Assembly: GCA_003290165.1 (NCBI GenBank)
Contig: QNQO01000226.1
Location: 1,081,218 to 1,145,217, forward strand
Reading direction: 5' to 3'
DNA: 64,000 nucleotides
Source: Berberis thunbergii
Lineage: Eukaryota > Streptophyta > Magnoliopsida > Ranunculales > Berberidaceae
This document shows, piece by piece, positions 25,627 through 37,746 of the stretch. The notes beneath the pieces were generated by a model. The model was not told the DNA's origin. It searched no databases and worked only from the letters and a program-made list of their open reading frames with translations. The position numbers were made by a program, and so were the translations under genes. How positions within the stretch are numbered: the first letter of the stretch is position 1; every line of letters begins with the position of its first letter.

Positions 25627-27384
25627 CAGGGGCGAATCTAGGATTGCAGACAAATAGGGCAAAAAAATTATTGATAATTTAATTCTTAAAATAAATAGAT
25701 AAATATGATTAAAATAGAGTTTAAAATGTTACAAGATAAACATACATAATGAGTCAATGTAGATGCGCAGTAGATTTAGGTAAAATCTCTCTGCGGGTTC
25801 TCATGTTCTGGTAATGCTGCATAATCATCTCATCATCGATGTCATTAAATATATCTTTCTCAACATATGTAATAAACTATCTGCCATCCATTAATCTCCC
25901 ATACGATTATGTAATCGATTCTTGACAATCTTCATAGCAGAAAAAGTTCTATCGACAGTGACAGTTGCAACTGGTAATATTAAAGCTTAAGTAATAAGCC
26001 AATATTCATATTAACAAATGCTATCCCAGATTTCCAAATTATCAAATTTATAATGTAAATCAATAATTAACACATGAAAGAAAATGAACCTCACCAAATA
26101 CCAAGAACTTGAGATAATGACTTTTAAGCAAATGAAATTAAATATTCACTTAAGCTTCAATGATCAAATACCCACTTTGTCAAAGCCTAAACAAATAAAA
26201 AAAATTAAATTAAATTAAAAATCAAATATGAAACTCTCCTGTATAAAGATGATAAATCAGATGCTTAAACAAATGTGAAATACCTCACCAAAGCTTAAAG
26301 AAATATGGAACAAAAGAAACGAATTTACCCCTTGGATTTTCTATTTCTTTCTTTGATTGATTAGAATAATATTTTGAATAAATTTAATAAAATGAAGTCC
26401 TTTCATCTCTGTCTCTTTTCTATTTTTTTTATCAAACCCTACCCCATACAGCCAAACCAAACCCACTTCCAGTCTCTGAGAAAATGAGACTTTGATATCT
26501 CTGAGTCACTTAGCTCACTTTTCATCTCAGCTCACTCTTCATCTCTGAGAAAGTGAGACTCTGATATCTCTCTCATTTCTCAATTTGTTTTCATCATTCT
26601 CAGAGAGATCAAGATCGAGTTTGTTCGAGTTTGATTTCATCAGATTCAGAGAGATTGAGAGGTCGAGATCGAGTTTGTTCGAGTTTGCTTTCATCAGATT
26701 CAGAGAGATCGAGAGATCAAGTTTGTTTTCTTCAGACTGAGATCGAGTTTGTTTTCATCGGACTTAGTGAGATCGAGAGACCGAGTTTGTTTTCATCAGA
26801 GACTCAGAGAGATCGAGTTTTTATCAAAGATTTTGAGTTTGTTTCATCAGACTCTGAGGCGGATCTAGGAGAGATCGAGCTCGGTGAGATCAGAGAGAGA
26901 TTGAGTTTCTGATCTCTTTCGACTTTCTGATTCCATGATCTCTCTGATATCTCTTTGAGATCTTTCTTTATCTCTCTCGAGTTTCTGATCTCTCAAAGTT
27001 GATTCGTTGTTTCAATTTTGGATCGCCAAAGAGGGACACATAGACCCAAGGTAAGAAGAGATGTTAAAGCTTAAGGTGATTTTGTTGTTGTCCACTTGTC
27101 CTGTTGATTTCATTTAGAACTCATAATCAAACAAACTCACCTTGTTTTGCAGGGATAGAGAAGAAGCTATTGTTGAGGACCGAAGGCGTGGAGGTGGAAA
27201 TTAGAGGCGGCGACTCAATTTTTTTTCTTCAGTTGTGATAAGTGATCTGTGATTGTAATCGTTGGTTTTATAAGAGGGGCAACATAAATTTTTTAAGAGA
27301 GACAAGATTGAAATTGTATAAACTTAGATATATTTTTTTCAAAACCTAATTGACCCCCTTACCCAAGCTATAGATCCGCCCTTG
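25627..27384. mobile_element. hAT-like non-autonomous element, 1.76 kb, with 8-bp target duplication
   Basis: Exact 8-bp duplication GGTGTCAC on both sides (25619-25626 and 27385-27392). The terminal inverted repeats are imperfect: CAGGGGCGAATCTAGGAT on the left, and on the right the reverse complement begins CAAGGGCGGATCTATAG. An 8-bp duplication and a CAGGGGCGG-type end are hallmarks of hAT elements. No transposase frame survives. The interior holds an AT-rich part and the AGAGATCGAG minisatellite. Confidence 0.85.
26590..26905. repeat. GAGATCGAGTTTG minisatellite inside the hAT-like element
   Basis: Phrases of the form GAGAGATCGAGA and GAGTTTGTTTTCATCAGA alternate irregularly five or more times. 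The plus strand is open through this stretch for about 93 codons, but the product would be a repeat artefact (SxxSERxRDxVC repeated) with no start context or domain. Confidence 0.65.
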
Positions 27385-28435
27385 GGTGTCACATAATCAC
27401 ACAATCAAAATTTGTGGCTGTACAACGAAACAAAGTGAGCAGTGTTGTAAATTGATCGAATTTGTTTTTTTTTTAAATAGGCTTAAAATTATTGAATTGG
27501 ATTGGAATTTGAATTGAAATGCTATCTAATTTTTGCAACTTCATAATTCAAATACAATCTATTTACAAACCTAAAACCGAGTCGTGTGTTGATTGTAAGC
27601 AAGGCGTCTACATAGGTCTAGACAAAATAAAACTTTTAGGAACTTCAATCAAACCTAAGATACGAGAGTTGGGCTTCATTGGTGATTGTGAACTTTCTCG
27701 AAATACATGATTGTTGGCTCGTAAGTTCTTGTAGTGGATCCACAGGACCACATCCGTTTAGATCAAAACCCTAACCCAGTTATCAACCAATCAAAACCAA
27801 ACATAGATTAAAGCATGATCAGCGTTTGGACAATCCAAATATTTAATAAAACCATATTAATTATGTCTTACAAGTTGACTATAAATTAGCATTGCTTCCT
27901 CATAACCATGCATAAACTCTAAACTCTACACTAAATAACAATGACAATTCTTATTATCATACATGACCTTGGACACGATTGGATGTTTGAATTGAATTCC
28001 CAAATAATAATTTGTTAAAGAAAATTGTAATATGTGGGCTAATGTAGGACCTAAGTGTAGTTTACGATGGTTAGTCAAGCTCAAGCAGGGACAACTGAAG
28101 CTTCTGCTGTACATTTATTTAATTTGTCATTAAACATCATTTCAGTCCGTTTAATCATTGATTAAGATGCAGAGGAGAATTAAAGTTGTCTTGGTTCAAA
28201 GGTCTGCAAATCACTTCAGTTGGGTGGATAAGCTTTTATCTCCACATTCTGCTTGTTGGGCAAATCAACAACAGCAGGACACCCTACCAATGTCCTCTAG
28301 TTCAAACATCTATCTCTTAAATGATTTTCTGTTAATTTTTGTTCCTTTCTAATTTTGTTTGATTAATTCGGTAATCGATCGGTTTAGTGGGGAAGATTTG
28401 GTTTAGAGTGGTCCAATCGATCGGTTTGATTAACT

Positions 28436-30300
28436 TACTTGACGATTGTGATGAAGGCTTTTCGGATAAAGGCTCTATGAAGGTTACTTACTTCAGACTC
28501 ATTATGGGCTACTTTCATGAGGAACAAATACTGGCTACAAGGTGTTGGATTGTCCTGTCAATTTGCGAAAAGTGGGGCGTCTCCTTTTTTTAAAGAGATC
28601 ATGCTCGGGAAAATTTTCTTTTGAGCAATTCGTTTTGGCGTATTGGCATTGGGGATATTGGCTTCTTTGAGGAGAATTGGAACATGGTGGCTTCTTTCAA
28701 GCGATCGGCAGCATTGATTGAACAAGATTTATGGCATTCAATCCGCGAGGTATCTTCTTCGAATTTTGAGTTGGTTCACTATGATCTTAAAAATTTAGCG
28801 CGTGAACTTTATGCAGATAGACTATGGAGTGAGCCTCATGAGAAGAACACGTGTCTATGGGCCCCAAATCCGAATGGCCTTTTTTCAATCCGGTCGGTGT
28901 ACGATATGCTACGAAATCATGGCACGTCTAATGCTTTATGTCAAACCCTTTGGCACGACCTTTTGCCGTCCAGAATATCAGTTTTTGTTTGGAAATTGCT
29001 TCGTCGTGGCATACCAGTGGACGGTGAACTTTACCGGTGTGGTCTGAGCCTAGCATCTAGATGTCATTGCTGCACAGCGCCACAACAGGAATCGTTGAAT
29101 CATCTATTTCTAGACGGAGAATTGGCAAGGCAGGTGTGGAATCATTTTGACAGGATATTTGACATTCATACTCGACGCCCAGCAGAAATTTCTACGGTTC
29201 TCGAAATATGGTTTAAGAAAGCTAAACGCACTACTCAAACAGGTGTGTTATTCCTTCTTACTCCTATGTTCATTCTTTGGGAAATTTGGAAACAAAGATG
29301 CAAATGTTTTTTTGACAATGGCCAACCCAATTCGGCCTTTGTGATCCTGTATATTCGGCGACAGTTGCAACTAGCAAATAATTTCATTATTCCCAAGCAA
29401 GGCAGCAGTAATAAGGCTCTTTTACAGAATTTGGGGTTGGATGTGATCCCTGTTACAAGTAAGTCAGTTCGACTTGTTTACTGGCATCTCCCCCCCCCGA
29501 AGATTTGTGGCTCTTAATGTTGTTGGGACTTCTCGCAAGGATATGGCAGCGGGTGGTGTGGTTATTCGTGACTCTCGAGGCATTGGGGTTGTTGGAAAAT
29601 ATATGTTTTTCGGTTTGGTTTCTACTAACAAGGCGGAAGTTTTGGCTCTTTTAGAAGGAATTCGACTTTGCCTCGTTTGGGGTTTCAAAAAGGTGATTAT
29701 TCAAACAGATTCTGTATGGGTTTGTGGCTGGTTTAAAGATAGCTTAAAAATCCCGTGGCATTTGGAGAATATTTGGAAAGAATTTAAGGAGTTGACAATG
29801 ACGATGACTTTGCACTGTCAACATATCTATAGGGAGGCAAACGCAGTGGCGGATGCTCTAGCCGTTAGAGCTTTCCATGATCTTGAGACAGGCCTTTTCT
29901 ATGGGAGAGATCTTCCCAGGCGAATAAAGGGCATGTTGGGCCTTGATAGATTACACACGGCGTATCTTCGCCACGGGGATGACTAAAGACAGTTTAGGGA
30001 TAGATTCTCAGATTGTTTCTCTCTAATTTAATATTTGGATTCAGATTTTTCGCAGTGACGCTGGGTGCATGCGATTGGGATGGAAGGTTTGGGCTGTGAC
30101 TGCATGTATGCGGGGTTGTGGGTGTTCAGGGACTTTGCTTTCAATTTTTGTTATAAACCTTGTTTTTAGCATTAAACGCGGGTAATGTCGTAATGTACCC
30201 CCGCAATGATTTGTATTTTTATGGTTCTTTAATAACGGTCTGGCATTCCATAGTTGCCCCTCCCCACTGGAGGTTAATTTAAAAAAAAAAAAAAAAAAAA
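28436..30300 (+). mobile_element. 5'-truncated L1-type LINE with poly-A tail
   Basis: The insert starts in the 3' part of a LINE second open frame and ends in a 20-base A run at 30281-30300. It splits copy C of the segmental repeat. The flanks (GATCGGTTTGATTAACTT at 28420-28437 and GATCTGATTTAACTTT at 30305-30320) are similar and may be a decayed target-site duplication. No reverse transcriptase catalytic domain remains, so the copy was dead on arrival, as most LINE copies are. Confidence 0.85.
28621..29986 (+). pseudogene. LINE remnant: zinc-binding domain plus RNase H domain
   Basis: The first frame (28621-29517, 298 codons) carries the zinc-binding domain that follows the reverse transcriptase in plant LINEs, with HDLLPSRISVFVWKLLRRGI and a Cys/His cluster CHCC...LNHLF. 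The second (about 29490-29986) is a type I RNase H domain with AEVLALLEGIRL, IQTDS and REANAVADALA. The two are out of frame by one step exactly at a run of ten C at 29491-29500, which suggests slippage or a base-call error. The first catalytic Asp of RNase H (expected in LNxDG) is Val here. Upstream, 28460-28610 shows RLLTSDSLWATFMRNKY in another frame, typical of the same protein. Confidence 0.85.
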
Positions 30301-30471
30301 GAAAGATCTGATTTAACTTTAATATGAGTTAGCATTCCATTAGCTTACATAAAGCTAGTCAGATTTGGAATATTTCTTTTAATCAAGGAACCAAAATTAT
30401 GATTGTTTTAGAAAATTACAATCCCTGGTTTTGTTAGGTTAAACATGTGAGATTGAGAGCCGCCTGCTGAC

Positions 30472-30536
30472 CAAAAATAAATAAATAAATAAATAAATAA
30501 ATATATATATATATATAGATAGATATAGATATAGGT
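30472..30536. repeat. Compound microsatellite (AAAT)n-(AT)n-(GATA)n
   Basis: Direct reading shows AATA/AAAT repeats, then an AT run, then GATA-like repeats. It lies in copy C just after the block shared with copy B. It could be a length-variable marker. Confidence 0.9.
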
Positions 30537-32018
30537 CTTGGACACCTTGCTTACTGTGGGTCTCTTTATAGCATGGACTTTTCCCAGCCCAAGTGAGCAG
30601 TTTATTGAAAACTAAGGTAACGGCCATAAAATTCGATTGGGCCTCTTCTTTCTGAACTTTTGAATGGCCCAGCCCATAGTAGGAAGGATTATTCACCATG
30701 CGGTTTTGAAAATCTATAGCTCAAACTGTAATCACAAGAAGGATATTCATGAGACAAGTGGCACAGCCATACACTTTTCAACTGTGCTATTGGCATGGGT
30801 AGAGTGTCATGCAAGACACTCTAGTTTTGTGTCGTGCCTTCGGTACTCTCCAAATTGGTCACTAGATTATCGAATTTGAAAAAAAATTACGAGTTATTAA
30901 AATATTTATTATACTTTTTCCATTCTCATCAACCTACTATTATAATTTACACGCATCATCATTATAATATTCTACCTTCACCTTCTCTTTCCTAGGGCTT
31001 AACTCTCTAACCTAATAAAGTATGTTATTTCTAGAGGATTAAAAAATGCTTAATTATTTTGATTTACTAAGATGATCAACTAAATTTTTTGATTTCTGTC
31101 TTCATTGAGGACATAATTTATAGACTTGTAAGTCCAAATTTATGCTCATATGTAAAATTGAGTTGAGCTGACCTTATAAGAAAAATGGAGAGACATTCTC
31201 GAAAAACAAAAAGTTTTGACACATTTAGATACCTAAGGATACCAAGAGGTGAAATCCCTTTATATAGTAGATGTGTGAGATCATATATATTTATGCTATT
31301 ATTATTTATTTATTACAATCATGTTATCTTGAAGGTTTCATCACCTCCCAGGCCAATATAACCACAATCTAATCAACAACCGAACATTTCTTCATGAAGA
31401 GAACCTGAGAAATCATCCATACTTCTCCATTGTTATATCCAAACATTTCCATTAGCTAATCAACTTCGCAAGCACTGCCGAAAGATGGCTTCAGCCCATC
31501 ATCTTTTATTGCATCAACATTTGCATCTTTTCTCTTCAAAAACTCTTCACTGTAACAAATTAATGAACTCATTCATTAGCATATTTATAATTTGATGAAT
31601 TGCGATAGAGTCGTATATACAAATACTTTTGTGTTTATTCCACCTACTAGGTACGTGATAAATTCTTCCCCGGGAGAATCCAATGGTTTAGAATATAAAC
31701 ATCAGCCTGCCATGTCAGAATTACAGTATTATAATTACATTATCAGCTGGTATGAATGACAAATTCAGTTATTGCATATCATCCAATTGAACTTTATCTA
31801 AGTAGGAACTAGGAAGTCACCTGGAAATAGAGTAGGAAAGAAGCCGATGGCATGGTTAAAGTTCCCGTAGGGAAAACAAAGTTTGAGTACCAGTCATCTT
31901 CGTCGAGAGGCTGTACAAAAGAAACCTCATAATGAATCACCCTGTTCATAGAAGATATGTAGCATTGTAGCATAGCATATTAGCAAAAACCGTCCGACTA
32001 AAAAAACCAATAAATTAA

Positions 32019-32347
32019 GGGTGTGTTTGGTTGTATGGAATTCTATACCATGAGAATTCATGAGGGGACTACTACATTTTAGGCTAAATTGATATATCAC
32101 TCTACATTTATCATTTGACCACCATTTGATTTTGTGATCAATGGTGGGAATGGAAGTCCCTTGAACATGGAAATCCCACTCCTTGGCCCACCAAGGTATG
32201 TGATTCCCATATTCATGGGACTTTCATTCCCACCATTGATCACAAAATCAAATGGTGGATGTGGAGTGATACATCAATTTAGCCTAAAATATAGTGGTCC
32301 CCTCATGAATTTTCATGGCATAGGATTCTATGCAACCAAGCACACCC
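32019..32347. mobile_element. Intact 329-bp Tourist-like MITE
   Basis: Ends GGGTGTGTTTGGTTGTATGG and the inverted CATAGGATTCTATGCAACCA...GCACACCC, flanked by TAA on both sides (32016-32018 and 32348-32350). The whole element is nearly palindromic. Same family as the split copy at 20196-22507. It sits in the intron between exons 5 and 6 of the methyltransferase pseudogene. Confidence 0.9.
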
Positions 32348-32526
32348 TAAGTTTCTATTTTGATTATGTATTCATTTATATTTTATATAGGGGAGGAGGA
32401 CAAATTAGGGTTTACCTCAAAGTGATCAGGAAGAGTTTTGTGGCATAAATATTCGTTGAAAAGCAGCCCATCTTTTGCCATCCATTTTGATATCTTATTT
32501 AGAAATAAGGCGTAATTCTTCATGTG

Positions 32527-33053
32527 CTGCACAAAATTATTCCTAGAATTATTTTTAAGTCTCAAGGGTCAAACTAGAAGTTAGGCCATTTTAGCCCAAA
32601 TATCTATTTTTAAAATATGGGTGGTTTTTTTTTAGTTTGACACTTATTAATTTATGCCAATCGAATTTAATATTCATTTTAAAAACTAATTCAGTCTAAC
32701 ACTCAAATTGTAAAAATCAATGTAGTCGACTTTCATTGGCTATTTAAGTATCTTAAAATCCAAAAATATCATTCAATTAGAAGGCAAAACAAGTGAAATT
32801 AGCTTCTCCTTGTATGGTTGCATAAACCATATAAATACAGAGAAAACTTGGGTTATCCTTCCTGCATTGGGAAAGGGGTGTGTTTAAGGGGTTATCCTTC
32901 CATGATCACATGATAATGATTCTTAGATGAATTCCATATCTCAAAGATTTTTTTTTTTATTTTTTTGTGAAGGAGAAATGGAGTGAAAGTGTGAAACATT
33001 CCCCCTAATTTCACTTGTTTTGTTTGTGCAGTCTGAAGAAGAAGTGTAGGAGA

Positions 33054-33084
<31 letters not shown>

Positions 33085-33256
33085 GAGCATTTGTATATCT
33101 CAAAGATCTATCAATATAACCCAACCCTTAAATGAATACCAAAGATGTTTTCTTAGCATGTGTCTTACATGTGCCTTCTAAGTTGAGAATATTTTTGGGT
33201 TACAAGAAAACTTAAATAGTCAATGGAAATCAATTACGTTACTTTTATCAGAAATT
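32527..33256. other. Non-coding intron sequence of the methyltransferase pseudogene
   Basis: AT-rich sequence between exon 5 and the next inserted element. It has a T run at about 33057-33076 and no recognised element ends or coding sequence. Confidence 0.5.
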
Positions 33257-33495
33257 CTAATTGTCGAGGAAACTAGCGAGGGAGGACCCTCCATCCCCCT
33301 CGCGATGCGTGTAGGGGATGGGAGGCACGCATTGCGAGGGGGATGGATGTCACGCCCCGATTTTCGAAGGAAACGAAAATCCTAAAAATTCACGTAGGAT
33401 TATCCGTTTCCCCCAAAACTCGGGACGTGAGAATTCAATAACACAGAAACAAATAGCAGCATGAACTAAACATCTGAAACAATTAAAAATCTAAC

Positions 33496-33715
33496 CCTGA
33501 TAAGCCTGTTGAGCTTAAAGCTAATGGTGCAGATGATGGATCAGAGGAGTTGTTTATTGTTGGTGAAAAGGGGCAGCTAGCATGCCGAGATTATCCTCAC
33601 GCGCGGCATCTATGTGCTAAATTTCCTTTCAGCATCACCCCACATGCGAATACTTGCGACCAGTGCCATTGTTATGTCTGCGACACTCTTGCTCCATGCA
33701 GTTACTGGGGAACAC
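33496..33715 (+). pseudogene. Captured exon encoding a plant Cys-rich domain
   Basis: Open for about 73 codons right after the left inverted repeat. The core reads EKGQLACRDYPHARHLCAKF, then FPF/TPH, then CDQCHCYVCDTLAPCSYWG. I recognise this Cys/His pattern from plant-specific proteins, possibly of the RPM1-interacting protein 13 group, but cannot name the parent with certainty. The exon is followed directly by GTGAGT (33716), a good splice donor, so genomic rather than cDNA sequence was captured. No further exons of the same gene were found downstream. It has no start codon of its own. Confidence 0.6.
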
Positions 33716-36438
33716 GTGAGTTTTCTTCATTCTTTCTCTTTTACTGTGAGTTTTCTTATTCTTTGTATTTTGCAAATCCTTGTTTCTTGACTGAATTAGT
33801 GATTGTATTTGTGAGGATTTGATGATGGGGTTTGTGAGTTTTGTTGCGAGGATGTGTGGTTATGATTTGGATTTTGGTTTGGCGGTGTGATGACCTGTAT
33901 TTGTGTGTCATTGATGATTTTGGATTGGATTCTTAGGTTTGTTATGTTGCTTGATTTAAATCCCATTTCAAAGGTTTGGGGTGTAAGGTGTAAGTGAAAC
34001 TCTTAGCCTTCATCTCTTTTAGCCATTGTCATATTTTATCCTTGATTGGATACTCATGATTGAAAGAGTTGAATAAACATATCTTATTGGATCATCATAA
34101 GAAATATATATTCAGAACTTAGATATCAGTTTTGTGTGTTCAACATGGTGAACGACAAGTGAGGTGGATCAAGTCTTAACATATGCAAAGGTAGAAAATC
34201 AGATCACATAATTAAAAGTATTCCATCTTAGTGGTGAAAATGATCCTTATTCATGTCATTGAGGGAGTTATGGGGTTGTTTGATTTATGTGATGGCAACA
34301 TGTGTGGAAGTAACCCATTTGAAGTTGTATTAGGGAGGGAAAGAGATTGATAATAGGAAACATTGAAGGATTAAATTGAATCCATACTATTGGTGTATTT
34401 GTATACTGTATGTATATTGCTTGTATGGAAATGACGAGTTTCATTTCAGGTAACCCAATTGTGAGATTTTAGACATGTTTGAGAATGAGGTTGCCTTATT
34501 TGTGGTGTTTTGTGCTGCAAACACTTGATCTCCAATATTTTTGATCTGTTTGATGTGTGAGATTTTTCTAGCTTGCTGGGTTCATGTTTGGGGTCACCCA
34601 TGTTTACCATTTTATTGATTGGGTGTGACTTTGTTTGGTTGGTGTTTGAATGGTTGAGGAGTATTAATGCATTGTGATAAATTTGGAGATTTGTATGCAT
34701 ATTGACTTGTTTATGCATTATGAACAATTTGGATATTTGAATCAAGGAGTGGCTTGATTGTCATATTGTTACATAAGCATGATTTATGAATATGCTATGT
34801 TTTCCCCAAAAATGTGGGTGAATAGATTGTGAATCAATTCATGTATGACAAAATGTCATTGTGGAAGAATTTTGAATTATCAAAAATAAATGATATTGGT
34901 AAACCTTGATTTCTGAAAATATAAACCATTTGGGCTTGTATACCACATCTCTTTTGTTTATTATTTCCCTCTCTTACTAGAGAAACTAAATGACCAGTGA
35001 GTCGTCTTGCGGAGTTGGGGCACCCATTTCTTACTAGAGAAACTAAAATAACCTTCGAGTTAGTCTTGCGGAAATGTGGTGGATTGTATGCCTAAAATAG
35101 GCTTTGATATTTATCCGTAAAAAATGTGACGTGAGTTTATGCGCATTGATAGCCCAATGGTGGCTTTTGGTACTCATATAGTTAGGGGTATCCGCGATGT
35201 ATGTCTGTATGTGATGTCCCCACTTGGGCATGGATGACGGAGTAGTCCTCCTTTATATGAGAGAGGCATACGGGCATGTATGTTCGGCACGGAGGTGGTG
35301 CGAATGTGGTATCGTCTAAGTGATCAATTCGTTAAAAAGATGAACCTAATTCAAATAAAAAGGAATAAATTATGTTGCATTGTTTCTAATCCTTTTTATG
35401 CAGGATGGCAAGTCCACTAATATTTCTGCAGGTCAGACTTGCCATAGTCAACTCCTTTAGGGTAAGTACTGGTAAATGCATATTTACATATTAGGATGAT
35501 GAAATGATTGCCTCGTTGAGGAACTAAATTCTTGGAACTGTGCTTTCTTGCATCACACCTTTGACTCGTTGAGGAACTACCTATTGGTGTGATGGTTTGT
35601 TGTTTGTGTTTAGCTTGATGTTTATCACGTGCGATTTTATTGATTTTGGGATGAAGATTTTTCACACTAGCTTTATTGCTGACCCAAGTGAGCTTTTGCT
35701 TCTTGGGTACATTCCTTTGGGAATGTAGCCAATTAGCTTTTCAGGTTTAGAGACTTTTGAGCAGCGTTACGGGAGCTCCGCTAGTGGGGCTAGCTGGCTA
35801 GCGACGTTAGGGAGCTAGCCCCACTAGCGGAACACACATGGATATGGAGAGTAGTAGTGTGATGTCTAGAGATAAAGTGACAAGGGTGAACCTTGAACTT
35901 TTATTAATGTTTCTTTTTCTTCATGAATCTTGAGATGAGATATCTGTGACTAACTTATTTTAATGTCAATAGTGGATGACATTATTCAGTGTCATTTTCT
36001 TGTAGCGGTTTGTTATCTGAATCTTTAGTTAAACCCTTTTTGCGAATCTCGGGACGAGATTCTTTTGATTTGTATATATTGTAAAACCACTACTTTTTCA
36101 ATGACAATAAAAATTTATGCAACTAAAATTCAATTGAAAATTTTTATTTTAAAATCTTCTTTCGTTTGACAAGTTGCATTTTTGAAATTCGCTTAACTTT
36201 CTTTCCTCTACCGAATCTCGGGATGAGATTATTTTGAGTTGTATATATTGTAGCACCCCGTAATTTTTGTACTTACTGAAAATATTTATATTTTTGTGTG
36301 ATTGTCTTCATTAAGTTATGGGCATACGTATGAGCTATTTGTTTGACCATGTGATGTGTAGTTTGTTTATTTAAGAATGAATTTCCTACTTACCTTCTTC
36401 TACTGAATCTCGGGACGAGATTCTTTTGAGTTGTATAT
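33716..36438. other. Interior of the long-inverted-repeat element, non-coding
   Basis: GT-rich AT-rich sequence with no open frame of note. The block 35495-35785 recurs in direct orientation at 37487-37735, with a shared TTTATTGCTGACCC and TTGGGTACATTCC core. A small palindrome, TCCGCTAGTGGGGCTAGCT with its inverse, lies at about 35778-35832. The phrase GAATCTCGGGACGAGATTCT followed by TTGTATATATTGTA occurs three times (36043, 36213, 36405) at spacings near 170 and 192 bp. The region resembles the 3' end of a Ty3/gypsy element joining its LTR. Confidence 0.5.
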
Positions 36439-37746
36439 ATTGTAATACCCGCCTAATTAAATAAATATAAAAATTTCTTTTGTAAACCCTAATGTTGATG
36501 GGTTGCTACTAAGTTGTATTTGGGCTTGGTTTTGGGCTTTTATTAAACTAATAAGTAGGGTTTTTATTTTGTGAAATAGGGTGGGTGCATCCGAAAGTTT
36601 GGTGGGGGCGAATAGCCACCCCCTTATAAAGATAAAACCCTATTCCTTCCATTTTCTTTTCTCCTTCCTTCTCCTTTTCCCCTTCTTCACAAATTCTTCC
36701 TCCTTCCTCCTCACGATCTCTGCTTCTGCTGTGCAAGCTGCTCCGACTGTGTGCATGATGAGAGAGAAAGGGCGACGACCTATTGGCAACGGTGACAAAG
36801 AGAGGTCAGGCGAAAGAGAGATGAAGATTAGTCGAGGAAGAGATGAAGATTGTGCGAAGAAGAAATGGAAGGCGAGGCTGCTGGAGATGTGGTGTTGGGC
36901 ATGCGATTAGGCGAGGGTGTTGAAAAGCAAAGATGAGAGATCTGAGATGGAAAGGGATAGAAACATAGGTGGTCGCTGTGAGAGAGGGTCTGTATGTGGC
37001 GATTAGAATAGTGAGTTTTCTCCATTCCTTTCTTGTATGTGGGTTTTCGCCGTTCTCAATCTAAATTTTGTTTGTGTTTTCGAACCTTTAAATCACAATT
37101 CGTGTTCGTGTTTTCTTGTTGGTGATTGTGGATCAAGTATTTGTTAACGTGATTTGAGATGAGTGAGTGAGTGTTTTTGCTTTTCTTTCAATCTGGATTG
37201 CCAAATTTACAATATATTTTTAGTATATCAATGAGATTCTTGATGCCTAAAAGAAGCGAGATTTCTTATTTTTTTGTGTATGTGCATGATTACCTTAAAG
37301 GAAGAAACTAAATGCTCATTCAACTATTGAATGAGAATTACATGTCTTCCTAAAGGTAGAGAAATGTGTTTTGTTAATATTTCATTAATAGTCTAATATG
37401 ATTATGAATTGTATAGTTGTTGCATTTATGAGGATTGATAACTCATAAACTTTATTTATTAGTAATAAATAATGCATATTTATTTATTAGGATGATAACA
37501 CCTTTGTCTCATGGAGGAACTACCAGGTGTGGTTGTTTATTGTTTTGTTTATTTTGATGTTGTCATGTGCGGATTTATTGATCTTGGGATGAAGATTTCT
37601 CACACCAGCTTTATTGCTGACCCGAGTGAGCTTTTGCTTCTTGGGTACATTCCTTTTGGAATGTAGCCGAGTAGTCTTTCAGGTTTAGAGATTTTAAGCT
37701 GCATTACTGGAGTTCCACTAGTGAGATAGCCATGCTAGTCTTCTCC
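36439..37746 (+). repeat. LTR-like block with TATA box
   Basis: It starts TGTAATACCCGCC directly after the GAATCTCGGGACGAGATTCT phrase, as a 3' LTR follows the end of pol in plant Ty3/gypsy elements. At 36626-36640 the sequence CCTTATAAAGATAAAACCC resembles an LTR TATA region, followed by a pyrimidine-rich leader. The right end is not a clean LTR end; it runs into the inverted arm at 37747. It is either a fragment of an LTR retrotransposon or the 3' half of one that was captured. Confidence 0.45.

Larger units (their letters stand above)
25515..31075. repeat. Host segmental repeat, copy C
   Basis: Third and longest copy of the segment seen at 16840 and 20003. Once the hAT-like element (25627-27384) and the LINE (28436-30300) are removed, it lines up with copy A from CCTAAGCGTATGGGAC to the GTTATTTCTAGAGGATTAAAA block near 31020-31045. 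It retains about 130 bp around 30770-30900 absent from copy A. It shows that copy A extended beyond the shorter copy B. Confidence 0.75.

Noticed and set aside
26631..26912. Plus-strand frame with repeated Ser-Glu-Arg-Arg-Asp units
   Set aside because: It is the translation of a GAGATCGAG minisatellite, not a protein gene.
30664..30879. Frame of 71 codons in copy C with plant-like ATG
   Set aside because: It is part of the decayed segmental repeat, interrupted in copy A, and has no recognisable domain.
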